A DNA stretch of 64,000 nucleotides from Gammaproteobacteria bacterium UBA5078 (GTDB lineage Bacteria; Pseudomonadota; Gammaproteobacteria; Pseudomonadales; Pseudohongiellaceae), in assembly GCA_002416505.1 (NCBI GenBank), contig DIAM01000021.1, forward strand, positions 39,466 through 103,465, written 5' to 3'. The notes beneath the pieces were generated by a model. It saw only the letters and a list, made by a program, of their open reading frames with translations. It was not told the DNA's origin and ran no database searches. Both the position numbers and the translations under genes were made by a program. The stretch's first letter is position 1. Every line of letters starts with the position of its first letter. Shown piece by piece: positions 32,690-41,562 of the stretch.

Positions 32690-33391
32690 TTATCGAAAGC
32701 TAATCTTGTCACGCAGCTGCGGTTTCTCCAAGTGGGAGAGCCCATTAAACAGAGATAAGGACACTCGCCCGCCGCCGTAGCGTATGCGCGTTACCGAGCT
32801 ATTATTCACCATCCAATTGGCCGCGATGACCTGTGCATCGGGCAGGCCTAATACCCTTTGCAGCGCAAGAGCGATAACGCCGCCAGAGGTCGATACAAGA
32901 ACGCGGCTGCCATTGCCATGGCGTGCCATCAATTCGTCCATCGTGTTGTGTACGCGCGCCTTGAAGTCTAACCAAGGCTCGAAATCGATATCGTCGGCAC
33001 TAGGCTGCAGGCTACCTTCGATCCAGCGGGACGTAGCCGCCTCGAAAATCAATTGGAATTCTTTACGATCGAGAATGGGCAGCTGTAGCGGCGTGTCGGA
33101 TTGGTGATGGTCGCGCAGATACAGGTCGATAATGGGCGTGCCATCGTACTCGTTTAGACCGACGTGAATATTAGGGCTTTGTGCCGAATCCACCAGCAGC
33201 GGCTGGAGTATCGCGGCGGTCTCGCGCTGCCGCAGTAAGTCACCACTGTAGACATGGTCGAATTGCTCGTCATTGCTGCGCCAATGCTGCGCGAGTAATT
33301 GCACTTGCTCGATGCCGAGCGGGCTCAATTTATCGTAAGACTCCGCACCGAAGGAGGCCTGACCATGACGCACTAGAATCAATTCACTCAC
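32690..33391 (-). CDS. Histidine phosphatase family protein lacking the second catalytic His
   Basis: A 233-residue phosphoglycerate-mutase-fold protein starting at GTG 33391 (VSELILVRHGQASFG), with AGGA 8 bp upstream. The RHG nucleophile motif is at residues 8-10 and an SGDLLRQRETA segment follows. Where branch-1 members have SHGG with the second catalytic His, this one reads VSTSGGVIALAL. It would act as a phosphohydrolase or mutase if active. It lies 10 bp after an ACAD stop and 18 bp before the kinase gene, so kinase and phosphatase are co-expressed. Confidence 0.83.
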   Translation of the reverse strand: MSELILVRHGQASFGAESYDKLSPLGIEQVQLLAQHWRSNDEQFDHVYSGDLLRQRETAAILQPLLVDSAQSPNIHVGLNEYDGTPIIDLYLRDHHQSDTPLQLPILDRKEFQLIFEAATSRWIEGSLQPSADDIDFEPWLDFKARVHNTMDELMARHGNGSRVLVSTSGGVIALALQRVLGLPDAQVIAANWMVNNSSVTRIRYGGGRVSLSLFNGLSHLEKPQLRDKISFR

Positions 33392-33401
33392 GCGATAAGT
33401 C

Positions 33402-34535
33402 CTACAGGCTAGCGAAACGGGCTGTATGGAAATCGCTATTGCCAAACAGAGTCTCGATACCCGTGACGCGTTTGAACAGATGACCGACATCCAACTCATT
33501 GGTGATGCCGATGCCGCCGTGCAATTGCACCGCCTCTTGGCCTACCTTGCGAATCGCTCTACCGACACGGCTCTTCGCCGCGGAGACGGCGCGCGCCTTC
33601 TCCTGCTCGGTTAGATCGCTGTCGAGCTTCATCGCCGCCATCACCACAATAGAGCGTGCCAGCTGACACTCAATAAACATGTCTGCCATGCGATGCTGTA
33701 GAGCCTGGAAGGTTCCGATAGCGGTACCGAACTGCTTGCGGGTCTTGCTGTATTCCACCGTCTTTTGCAGGAGCATATCCAGAGCGCCGACGGCCTCGGC
33801 ACTGACGCAGAGAGTAGCGCGATCGACGACGCGGCGCAGTGCGCTCAGGGCCTCACCTTCGGCGCCTAAACAGTTGGCGACGGGTACCCTAACATCGGTG
33901 AAACTAATCTGCGCGGCACGGTGGCCATCGACAGTGGTATAGGCTTTCTTATGAACGCCCGCACTGGCCGCATCGATCAGCACTACGCTGATGCCGTGCT
34001 CGTCTCGCTCCGCGCCCTGCGTGCGCACGCTTACCAATAATTGCTGCGCCGCCTCGCCATTGAGGACGAGGATCTTGCTGCCGCTGACCACATAGTGATC
34101 GCCGTCGCGCTTGGCAGTAGTGCCCACGCTGGCGAGATTATAGCGACCGCTGGCCTCATAGAGCGCGGCGCCTAACTGCAGCTTGCCTTCCATGAGCGGG
34201 ACGAGGTGTTGTTCTTTGTGCTGCGCGCTACCCAGCGCGGCGATTAATCCGCCACCGAGTACGGCTGTTGGAACAAAGGGCTCCACGACCATGGCCTTAC
34301 CGAACTCTTCCATCAACACCATCATGTCGGTGGCGAGGCCGCCGAAACCGCCATCGTCTTCACGAAAAGGTACGGTCAGCCAGCCGAGCTCTGCAAACAG
34401 TTGCCAGCACTGCTCGCTATAGCCACTGCCACTATCGATAATCGCATTGCGATCGTCGAAGGAATAATGTCTGTGCACAAATTTCTGCACGCTGTCTTGC
34501 AGCATTTGCTGCTCATCACTGTATGAAAAATCCAC
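33402..34535 (-). CDS. Acyl-CoA dehydrogenase, divergent C-terminal active-site segment
   Basis: A 377-residue ACAD (DFSYSDEQQMLQDSVQKF) starting at GTG 34535 with GGGA upstream. It has WLTVPFREDDGGFGGLAT and RKQFGTAIGTFQALQHRMAD. After the LHGGIGITNELDVGHLFKR helix it reads VTGIETLFGNSDFHTARF, without the YEGT Glu segment. As in the 11.95 kb gene, this suggests one subunit of a heteromeric ACAD whose partner is the gene 29 bp upstream. It is co-transcribed with the phosphatase and kinase. Confidence 0.86.
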   Translation of the reverse strand: MDFSYSDEQQMLQDSVQKFVHRHYSFDDRNAIIDSGSGYSEQCWQLFAELGWLTVPFREDDGGFGGLATDMMVLMEEFGKAMVVEPFVPTAVLGGGLIAALGSAQHKEQHLVPLMEGKLQLGAALYEASGRYNLASVGTTAKRDGDHYVVSGSKILVLNGEAAQQLLVSVRTQGAERDEHGISVVLIDAASAGVHKKAYTTVDGHRAAQISFTDVRVPVANCLGAEGEALSALRRVVDRATLCVSAEAVGALDMLLQKTVEYSKTRKQFGTAIGTFQALQHRMADMFIECQLARSIVVMAAMKLDSDLTEQEKARAVSAAKSRVGRAIRKVGQEAVQLHGGIGITNELDVGHLFKRVTGIETLFGNSDFHTARFASL

Positions 34536-34564
34536 GTTAGTTCCCGATTATTCTCGTGCGGTCG

Positions 34565-35764
34565 TCACAGACCCAGCACGGCCTTGCAGATGATGTTTTT
34601 CTGGATCTCGTTCGACCCACCGTAGATAGACGCCTTGCGATTATTGAAATAATTCAATGCCGTGGCCGCCTCGCCGTTCTCGCCGATCTCCTCGCCCGAG
34701 AAGCCCTCGACGAATTGATCCGGCACGAACGGCAAGGATTGCCAAGCCGCCATCTCCATATAGAGCTCGTCGATAAACTGCGCCACTTCCGTGCCGACCA
34801 CTTTCAGAATAGACGACTCCGGCCCCGGCGCCTTGCCGACACTCACCGCAGCGAGTGCGCGCAGCTCTGCATACTCAAGCGCTAGCACTTGAATCTCTGC
34901 CTCTGCGATCTTGTTCTTGAAGATAGGGTCATCACTCAGGGTGCCGCCATTGCCATCGGCGGTCTGCGCCGCCAGCATGCGCAGCTTCTCTAGGCGCACC
35001 TTGGAGCGTGGCACGCCTGCGATATTGGTGCGCTCATGGGTCAGTAGCACCTTGGCATAGGTCCACCCCTTATTCTCCTCGCCGATCAAATTCTCAACGG
35101 GAACTTTGACGTTCTCGAAATACACCTCGTTGACCTCGGGGGTGCCATCGATCAGGTAGATAGGGGAGACTTTGATGCCCGGCGTCTTCATATCGATCAA
35201 CAGGAAGCTGATGCCCTCCTGCTTCTTGACCGAGTTATCGGTGCGCACGAGACAGAAAATCCAGTCGGCGTATTGGCCCAAGGTATTCCAGGTCTTCGTG
35301 CCGTTGACGATATAGTGATCGCCCTCGCGCACGGCGGAGGTCTTGAGTGAGGCCAAATCGGAACCGGAATTCGGCTCGGAATAACCCTGGCACCACCACA
35401 CATTGCTCGCCAAGATATCCGGCAGGAAGCGCTTCTTCTGCTCCTCATTGCCATAGGTATAGATCACGGGCGCCACCATCTTCATGCCGAAGGCGACGGG
35501 CTCGGGGGCACCGAAACGTGCCATCTGCTCAGCGAAGATATACTTCTGCACGGCAGTCCAACCTGTGCCGCCGTGCTCCTCTGGCCAGTTAGGCGCAGCC
35601 CAACCCTTTTTGTACAGAATCTTCTGCCAACGCACGTAGTCGTCTTTCTCGAGACGGACGCGCTGCTCCACCTTGGCACGGATGTCCTTGGGGAACTCGG
35701 CTTCGAGGAATTGCCGGGCGTCTTCTTGAAATTGCAGCTCTTCGGCGGTAAACGAGGCGTTCAC
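34565..35764 (-). CDS. Acyl-CoA dehydrogenase, first gene of kinase-phosphatase operon
   Basis: A 399-residue ACAD starting at GTG 35764 (VNASFTAEELQFQEDARQF); GGAG lies 8 bp upstream. It shows WPEEHGGTGWT, WCQGYSEPNSGSDLASLKT for FAD and acyl-CoA contacts, NGTKTWNTLGQYADWIFCL, and a C-terminal ASIYGGSNEIQKNIICKAVL, where Gly stands at the usual Glu position of YEGT. This arrangement is seen in paired ACADs whose catalytic base lies elsewhere. It would form the alpha-beta enzyme with the gene 29 bp downstream. Confidence 0.87.
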   Translation of the reverse strand: MNASFTAEELQFQEDARQFLEAEFPKDIRAKVEQRVRLEKDDYVRWQKILYKKGWAAPNWPEEHGGTGWTAVQKYIFAEQMARFGAPEPVAFGMKMVAPVIYTYGNEEQKKRFLPDILASNVWWCQGYSEPNSGSDLASLKTSAVREGDHYIVNGTKTWNTLGQYADWIFCLVRTDNSVKKQEGISFLLIDMKTPGIKVSPIYLIDGTPEVNEVYFENVKVPVENLIGEENKGWTYAKVLLTHERTNIAGVPRSKVRLEKLRMLAAQTADGNGGTLSDDPIFKNKIAEAEIQVLALEYAELRALAAVSVGKAPGPESSILKVVGTEVAQFIDELYMEMAAWQSLPFVPDQFVEGFSGEEIGENGEAATALNYFNNRKASIYGGSNEIQKNIICKAVLGL

Positions 35765-35947
35765 GTAGGACACTCCTAAAACTAAATAAATCGATTTGCT
35801 TGAAAACTCGGAGAATGACTCTAGCACTTTTGCGGACGCTTGAAAATGAAAAATCGAGCAAATGTTCGATAGCGCTAAACGGCGCACAGAACGCAGTAAA
35901 ACCGCGCTCTGAGCCTGAGCTTGGGGACCTTAGAAAGATTCGACTTC

Positions 35948-37336
35948 TTAGGAGAAACGCATGCGGCGCACGGGGCTAAAGCCCGCGTTCCAGACCAATA
36001 TTCCGAAGGCTATTAGCGAAGGCACTAGGTAGAGCAACACAGAGGCTACCTCCTGCTCGGCTATCCCCGTGAGGGCAACGAAGACATAGGCCAAGGCGGC
36101 CAGAATGTGCAGGATGAAGTATAGGATGATCACGTTATGCAGGGTAGAACTCATGGTATAGCTACGCCCGGCGATCAACCAACGCACCGCGAAGTAGGCA
36201 CCGAGAAGATCCGTTGGCCAGAACAGCAATAGGTTGAGGTTGTGGTGTAGGTCCAAATGCGCCGAGGCTAGCCAGCCGAAACTCATAATCGAGCCATAGA
36301 TGCCGCTGGCGATACTGAGCAGCAGGGTCAACAAGCCCATCACGCGGTAGCTAAGCTGCGCAGCTCGAAGGGTAAAACCGGGCTGGCTAGAGAACGAGGA
36401 GAGCGGGACGCGCCTGAGCATCAGAAAGAGAAAAACCACGACAGCAAACAGGCCTGCACCCACGAAGTAATAGCCACTGGCTTGCGCTGTCGGAGGAGTA
36501 AACTCCATTATCACGGTAGGCTCTTCCAGCATCGTGACGCGTTGGCCGTTGCGCAGAACATCGGAAGGAAAACTCAATAGCTCGCGGCGCAGCTGAGCGG
36601 GCAGGAACAGCTCCTCGAACTGCGTCATGCGGCGATCGATGCGCCCGTTCATGAGGATATCGAGGGACACCGCCACCGCAGGAATCGAGGCATAGTGGCT
36701 TTGCACTTCGTCGCGGAAAGTCGAACGGGCGAGGGCGCGATTCTCACTCTCAAGCCGCCCCCCCAATGCCTCATTCAAGTAGTCCCTTACGCGGGTTGTG
36801 CAGTTGTCGAAGAAATACTGATATGAATAGACGATATTCTCTTCGCGCAGATTCCACGCGAGGCGCTTGTAGAGTGTCTCTTTCTGCGCGTTGGTGAGGT
36901 TGATCTTGTCTTGCCATACCGTGCGCTGCTCGCGCTCGTAGCGCCCAAACTCCCAGGACGGCGGCGACACCCCCAGCTGATAGTTCAAGATGCCTTGCAG
37001 GAAGTTGCTGGCGAAGACGACATTGCCCTCACTGGCATCGAACAAACCCCAGTTGAAGACTAGGTCGGACCTAGTATTGCGATCGACTACGCGCAAGGCT
37101 GTGTGCCCGAAGTTATCCCAGACTTGATCGCCGACATCGACGGTGATGAGATAGAAATCGACGAGATCGAAATTCGCAGGCAGGCGAATGCTATCTGCCG
37201 CACTTATTTCAGGGAGCTGTGCTTGTGCGCTGACTATTGGGGCGCTTGCGAAGATACTCGAGACGACAATCAGCAAGGCAAAGAAAATGCGCTGAACGCG
37301 AGCGAGCAATAAGCTATTAGCGGCGATAGGAGTCAA
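35948..37336 (-). CDS. DUF4105 (Lnb N-terminal periplasmic domain) membrane protein
   Basis: A 462-residue protein with an N-terminal signal-like helix, a periplasmic DUF4105 domain (FYLITVDVGDQVWDNFGHTA, NYQLGVSPPSWEFGRYEREQ, YQYFFDNCTTRVRDYLNEA with a Cys; about 50-260) and four or five C-terminal helices. DUF4105 proteins resemble the N-terminal half of the Lnb lipoprotein acyltransferase family; the conserved Asn-Cys-Thr region looks like a papain-like thiol site. The first in-frame start is TTG 37336 with no good Shine-Dalgarno, and TTG 37312 is also possible, so the N-terminus is uncertain. Function in this host is unknown. Confidence 0.78.
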   Translation of the reverse strand: MTPIAANSLLLARVQRIFFALLIVVSSIFASAPIVSAQAQLPEISAADSIRLPANFDLVDFYLITVDVGDQVWDNFGHTALRVVDRNTRSDLVFNWGLFDASEGNVVFASNFLQGILNYQLGVSPPSWEFGRYEREQRTVWQDKINLTNAQKETLYKRLAWNLREENIVYSYQYFFDNCTTRVRDYLNEALGGRLESENRALARSTFRDEVQSHYASIPAVAVSLDILMNGRIDRRMTQFEELFLPAQLRRELLSFPSDVLRNGQRVTMLEEPTVIMEFTPPTAQASGYYFVGAGLFAVVVFLFLMLRRVPLSSFSSQPGFTLRAAQLSYRVMGLLTLLLSIASGIYGSIMSFGWLASAHLDLHHNLNLLLFWPTDLLGAYFAVRWLIAGRSYTMSSTLHNVIILYFILHILAALAYVFVALTGIAEQEVASVLLYLVPSLIAFGILVWNAGFSPVRRMRFS

Positions 37337-37501
37337 TGATTATCGGGCTGCCGTAATGATTCGGTTTAAGAAATGATGCTACACGAGGCCGAAAACGCCA
37401 GGTGGCGGCAATCATATCAAAGAAACCGTCTCGATCAAGCAGCCTTTTTCAATCGGCACATGAGCATATTCATGTAAGCCCCGGATTCATTTGCAGAATT
37501 T

Positions 37502-37750
37502 TTAATGAATATGATCCCAAGGCATGGGCAAACCGCGCAGAGCGCGAATCTTGCACACCTTTAACCAATAATTCATCACGAAACGCTGATCGTGAGCGAG
37601 ATTAAGTAGCTTCTCTTTAATCTCATATACAGTGGTATGCGGCAACATGGTCGCAATCTGATAAATCTCCTGCTCCTGCACCGCCGCATCCAGCACGCCG
37701 TTGTAAGTCTCTGTAAATTCAGGGTTAAATGTTTCATTTTTTGCAGTCAT
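37502..37750 (-). CDS. Small protein of unknown function beside LexA-like boxes
   Basis: An 82-residue protein from ATG 37750 (MTAKNETFNPEFTETYNGVL). An alternative TTG at 37768 would add six residues. It appears soluble and helical, with VYEIKEKLLNLAHDQRFVMN in the middle and a C-terminal RALRGLPMPWDHIH. I do not recognise a family. It has its own upstream region of 190 bp, in which two LexA-like boxes lie 55-86 bp before its ATG. SOS induction is therefore possible, but the boxes could equally control the divergent ThDP-enzyme gene. Confidence 0.6.
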   Translation of the reverse strand: MTAKNETFNPEFTETYNGVLDAAVQEQEIYQIATMLPHTTVYEIKEKLLNLAHDQRFVMNYWLKVCKIRALRGLPMPWDHIH

Positions 37751-37804
37751 GATGTTCACCACTCTCAATACTAGTCAGTTATTTCGTCGTTAATTCGTTG
37801 CGAG

Positions 37805-37835
37805 CTGTATATATATACACTATGTATTTATACAG
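37805..37835. promoter_or_regulatory. Two abutting LexA-like (SOS) boxes
   Basis: Box 1 is CTGTATATATATACAC (37805-37820), one base from the consensus CTGTATATATATACAG. Box 2 is CTATGTATTTATACAG (37820-37835), also one mismatch in the CTGT half. They share one base, an arrangement like that of colicin promoters. On the plus strand the boxes cover the spacer and the -10 of a promoter-like pair TTGCGA (37798-37803) and TATGTA (37821-37826) with 17 bp between. Confidence 0.5.
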
Positions 37836-37940
37836 TACAACTGGTGCGTTCGACTTTTTATGCGCAGCGGATACCGGCATTGAGGCCATGGCGGGGTATG
37901 CTAAACTCAGCCCGCCTTCCCTCCTCTAGGATTCAATACG

Positions 37941-39509
37941 ATGACCCAACCCGGCATGAATGGCGCCAGAGCCCTGATCGAGACCTTAGTGCAAAGCGGT
38001 GTTGAATTATGCATCGCCAATCCAGGCACCTCAGAGATGCATCTAGTGCAGGCATTAGACCAAGTGCCTGCGATGCGCTCGGTGCTCACTCTGTTCGAGG
38101 GGGTCTGTACGGGCGCGGCGGACGGCTATGGCCGCATGACGGGCAAGCCTGCGGCAACCCTTCTGCATCTAGGGCCTGGCCTCGCCAACGGCATTGCCAA
38201 CCTACATAACGCCCGCAAGGCTGGCACTCCCCTGATCAACATAGTGGGCAATCATCCCCAGTATCATATGGGCTATGACGCTCCCCTTACCTCCGACATC
38301 GATACCTTGGCGCGCAATTTCTCGGCGTGGATAAAGTCCTGCAGCACGGCAGAGACACTCGCTCAGGATGGCGCAGACGCCGTCACCGCGACACTCCGCG
38401 CCAACCCCGGTTCGGCCGGTCAAATCGCCACCCTCATCATGGGCGCAGACGCCGCATGGGGTGCCTCTCCCGGAATGGCAAGGGCCAACCCGATTCCACG
38501 GCGCGCCACCGTAGACGCCGCACACATCGACAGCATTGCCGCCCTATTCGCCTCCGGCGAGAAGTCCGTTCTGCTGTTGGAGCATGACGCACTGACCCCA
38601 GCCGCTCTCGAGTCGGCCTCGCGCATCAGCTCGAAGACAGGTTGCCGCCTCATCACCGGCACCTTCCCCGCCCGAATCGATGGCGGGCCCGGCGCCATTG
38701 AGGTGGAGCGCATGCCCTATTTCCCCGAGCAAATATTGGCCACCCTCGAGGGCACCCGTCATTTGATCCTAGTAGGGGCACAGGCACCGGCGAGTTTCTT
38801 CGCTTATCAGAATTTGTCGGGCAGGCCGATCCCAGAAGGGTGCAGCACCCATACTCTGGCGAGGATAGAGGAAGACGCCGCAACGGCACTGGAGCAACTC
38901 GCGCAGTGCCTGCAGGCCGCAACAGCGCCGCTAAGACGTTTCGACAAAGCGGCGCTGCCCAAGCCTAGCGGCCCGCTCAATACGCGCAGCATCTCCCAGG
39001 CCGTAGCGGCAACCCTGCCCGAGGGCGCAATCGTGGCGACGGACTCCGGGGGGGGCAATGCGGCCTACCCACTATGTCAGCAGGCTGCAGCTAACTCCTG
39101 GTTAAGCCTCACTGGTGGCTCCATCGGACAGGGCGGTCCCGCCGCCACGGGCGCGGCGCTAGCCTGTCCAGAGCGCCCGGTATTAGCGTTGTTGGGTGAT
39201 GGCGGTGCGGGTTATACCTTGCAGTGCTTATGGACCCAGGCGCGGGAGAACCTCAATGTCACCACGGTGATCTACGCGAACCGTAAGTACAATATTCTCA
39301 ATGTGGAGTATGCACGCCTAGGCGTCACCGACGTGGGTGCAGTGGCGGCAAGCCTGTTCGATATCGGCAATCCAGAATTGGATTGGGTGGCGATAGCCCG
39401 GGGCATGGGAGTACCTGGCGCCGTGGCCAATACGGCCGAAGAGCTGTGTGCTTTATTGGAGCGCAGTTACGCCGAGCCCGGCCCGTTCCTGATTCAGGCG
39501 CAATGCTAG
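37941..39509 (+). CDS. ThDP-dependent enzyme, acetolactate synthase-like
   Basis: A 522-residue protein with the three-domain architecture of the POX/ALS family. The N-terminal Pyr domain has the catalytic Glu in LTLFEGVCTGAADGYGRM (about residue 51) and GPGLANGIANLHNARKAGTP. The C-terminal PP domain has the ThDP/Mg motif LLGDGGAGYTLQCLWTQARE followed by VIYANRKYNIL. It lacks the FAD-site features of true biosynthetic acetolactate synthase, and no small subunit (ilvN/H) is adjacent, so a 2-oxoacid decarboxylase or other lyase is as likely. ATG 37941 has AGGA about 9 bp upstream. The gene stands alone, downstream of the LexA-like boxes. Confidence 0.82.
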   Translation: MTQPGMNGARALIETLVQSGVELCIANPGTSEMHLVQALDQVPAMRSVLTLFEGVCTGAADGYGRMTGKPAATLLHLGPGLANGIANLHNARKAGTPLINIVGNHPQYHMGYDAPLTSDIDTLARNFSAWIKSCSTAETLAQDGADAVTATLRANPGSAGQIATLIMGADAAWGASPGMARANPIPRRATVDAAHIDSIAALFASGEKSVLLLEHDALTPAALESASRISSKTGCRLITGTFPARIDGGPGAIEVERMPYFPEQILATLEGTRHLILVGAQAPASFFAYQNLSGRPIPEGCSTHTLARIEEDAATALEQLAQCLQAATAPLRRFDKAALPKPSGPLNTRSISQAVAATLPEGAIVATDSGGGNAAYPLCQQAAANSWLSLTGGSIGQGGPAATGAALACPERPVLALLGDGGAGYTLQCLWTQARENLNVTTVIYANRKYNILNVEYARLGVTDVGAVAASLFDIGNPELDWVAIARGMGVPGAVANTAEELCALLERSYAEPGPFLIQAQC

Positions 39510-39528
39510 AGACGGCCGTTTCGATAGT

Positions 39529-39561
39529 GGGCAGTTTCGCTACGCAATAGCGAATTTGCCC
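39529..39561 (+). terminator. Stem-loop after ThDP-enzyme gene
   Basis: Arms GGGCAGTTTCGCTA and TAGCGAATTTGCCC pair with two internal mismatches around a 5-nt loop, 20 bp after the stop codon. There is no T-run, so this could be a factor-dependent end or an RNA-stability element. Confidence 0.4.
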
Positions 39562-39691
39562 ATGCCCTACGCCATAGAAACAGTTAAGCTACTGAATATT
39601 AACAAGTTTAATTCTGGCACGAAACTCGCTAGTTTTCTCTAGAACGCTGCACACTTATGCAGCCCTGAGGACTAGGAGACAAAGGCCAGAC

Positions 39692-39964
39692 ATGAAAATA
39701 CTTTCCGCACTTTTTACATTCCTAATCGTAGCCATCGTGATCCTAATGGCGATCCCGGTGCTATCTGCGGGCATCGGCCTCCTGATCGTCGCGGGGTGCT
39801 TCTTCGTGTGGTTCCTGCCCATCCTGCTAATCCTGGGGTCGGATGTTACTAGCGGAGGAGAGAAGGCCGCGTGGATTCTGGCCATCATATTCTTATCGTG
39901 GTTCGCCTGGATATTCTACTTCTTACTCGCCCCACTCAAGCCGCGCAGACATTTCCGGTATTAG
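39692..39964 (+). CDS. Small inner-membrane protein
   Basis: A 90-residue protein (MKILSALFTFLIVAIVILMA) with three hydrophobic segments. The last, EKAAWILAIIFLSWFAWIFY, resembles the short helix pair of PLDNc/superinfection-immunity-like membrane domains. A ribosome-binding site (CTAGGAGAC) lies about 17 bp upstream, rather far. No partner gene is close; the convergent symporter gene ends 59 bp away. Function is unknown. Confidence 0.65.
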   Translation: MKILSALFTFLIVAIVILMAIPVLSAGIGLLIVAGCFFVWFLPILLILGSDVTSGGEKAAWILAIIFLSWFAWIFYFLLAPLKPRRHFRY

Positions 39965-40023
39965 GCCCGTAGCAGCGAGCCCTTTTACGAGGGCTTGCGC
40001 TGCTGCAGGGCGCCCTGCGATGC

Positions 40024-41562
40024 TCACACTGCAAGCGATGGGCGAGGTGACTTTAGAGTCTTATAGAAACTCTGCGCATACTCGCTATTCTCATGATCAT
40101 CGGGATAGATCATGGTCAGAATAGGAATCACGAATAGCGGAATGAGCGTTGCCGAGAAGGTCGGATCGCCCCACTCGCCCAAGCTTTGCAGCAGTGAATA
40201 CCAGTATTCGGCGAAACCGCCCGCGGTGGCAGACTCACTGCCATCGAACAAGGTATTCAACGACCAGTGCAGTAGCCCCCCACCGTAGCCAAGCAAGATG
40301 CCGTAGAACGCTGCCTTCTCGCTGGTCTTGCGCCAATAGAACATATAGGTAATGGCGATTGCGGGTGGCACCACCATCGCGAAGCCTAGCAATAATAACT
40401 GCAGTACCGACGAGATATTGGCTTGCCAGGCGATGATGGTGGCCACCAGCCCGTAGATCACCGCGGTCAACTTATAGGCTTTGAGGCGTTTCTGAGTAGA
40501 GAAATTCTTGGAGCCCGGTATCCAGTCGTTCACGAACATCGTGGCGCTGCCGAGCAGCATCGGGGCGCCGGAGGAGATCAGGGCTGCCAAGACCGCCGCT
40601 AAGGCTATTCCGCCGATGATGGGACCAGTGTCGATCGCCAGCTGAGTAATATTGCGATAGCTGGATATGCCGCTGCCTGCGCCATATTTGGCGAAGGTCT
40701 CCACGCCGATCACGCCGGCGATGAAGGGCATCAATGCCGCCAGCACACCCGCGAGAAGGAACGCCGGGATCAGGCTCTTCTCGGACTTAGCCGACGCCGC
40801 ATAGTTCGCATAGACCGAGGCGGCGGGGGTATGCAGTGTTGCCGAAAGGGACAGTGCGATGATCGTCACCCAACCGATGCCCGTCACACTCCACCACGTC
40901 GCTTTATCCATGCCCGCCGCATCTAAGGCTAGGTCCGCCCGCTCCACTGTGGCGGCCCAGCCGCCCATGTCCTGCATCGCGAATAGCGCCACGATGGACA
41001 GCCCAAATATCACAATGCCACAGTGCACGAGGTTGGTGATGGCCGTGCCCTTGAGGCCACCTGTCGCGGTGAAGAATAGAATAACGAAGCCGCCGATGAA
41101 CACCGAGATGCCGAAAGGCAATCCAGTAACCCCAGTGATAATGGATCCGATCACGAACGGTTCGATGATATTCACCACGAGATATTCGGTTTGGACACAC
41201 AGGCTCGTGAGGGACTGGCAACGGCGCGAGCCGAAGCGCAGATCGAAGACCTGACCGACGCTCGAGAGGTTGAGGCGGCGGTAAGGGATGGCGAAGAATA
41301 GCCCTACTAGGGCTAGGGCTGTAAATGAGTTCACCCCATACCAGAGGTTGCCCAGGCCAGTTTGCATGACATCGCCGGCAACCCCGTAGGTGCCCGCTCC
41401 GCCGATGCGGGTGCCGGCAACGCCCGCGGCCAGCAGCCAAACCCCCATGGTGCCGCCGCCGTTGGCCCAATCGTTATCGCTCTTATTGTTGCGGTTTAAG
41501 TACACACCCGCGAGGGTGAAGAAGGCCAAATAAGCCACAATTACGACAACGGAAACCAGCAT
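40024..41562 (-). CDS. Sodium:solute symporter family transporter
   Basis: A 512-residue protein of about 13 helices from ATG 41562 (MLVSVVVIVAY), which has GGGGG about 5 bp upstream. It carries the SSS features GTRIGGAGTYGVAGDVMQ in helix 2, a central WWSVTGIGWVTIIALSLSA, and ALISSGAPMLLGSATMFVNDW. It imports an organic solute with sodium. The divergent gene encodes an amidohydrolase, so the two may import and hydrolyse the same compound, by inference. The substrate is not predictable. Confidence 0.87.
   Translation of the reverse strand: MLVSVVVIVAYLAFFTLAGVYLNRNNKSDNDWANGGGTMGVWLLAAGVAGTRIGGAGTYGVAGDVMQTGLGNLWYGVNSFTALALVGLFFAIPYRRLNLSSVGQVFDLRFGSRRCQSLTSLCVQTEYLVVNIIEPFVIGSIITGVTGLPFGISVFIGGFVILFFTATGGLKGTAITNLVHCGIVIFGLSIVALFAMQDMGGWAATVERADLALDAAGMDKATWWSVTGIGWVTIIALSLSATLHTPAASVYANYAASAKSEKSLIPAFLLAGVLAALMPFIAGVIGVETFAKYGAGSGISSYRNITQLAIDTGPIIGGIALAAVLAALISSGAPMLLGSATMFVNDWIPGSKNFSTQKRLKAYKLTAVIYGLVATIIAWQANISSVLQLLLLGFAMVVPPAIAITYMFYWRKTSEKAAFYGILLGYGGGLLHWSLNTLFDGSESATAGGFAEYWYSLLQSLGEWGDPTFSATLIPLFVIPILTMIYPDDHENSEYAQSFYKTLKSPRPSLAV

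Noticed and set aside
37941..39509. ilvB/ilvG acetolactate synthase of branched-chain amino acid synthesis
   Set aside because: No regulatory subunit gene is adjacent and the FAD-binding features are missing; only the ThDP family is certain.
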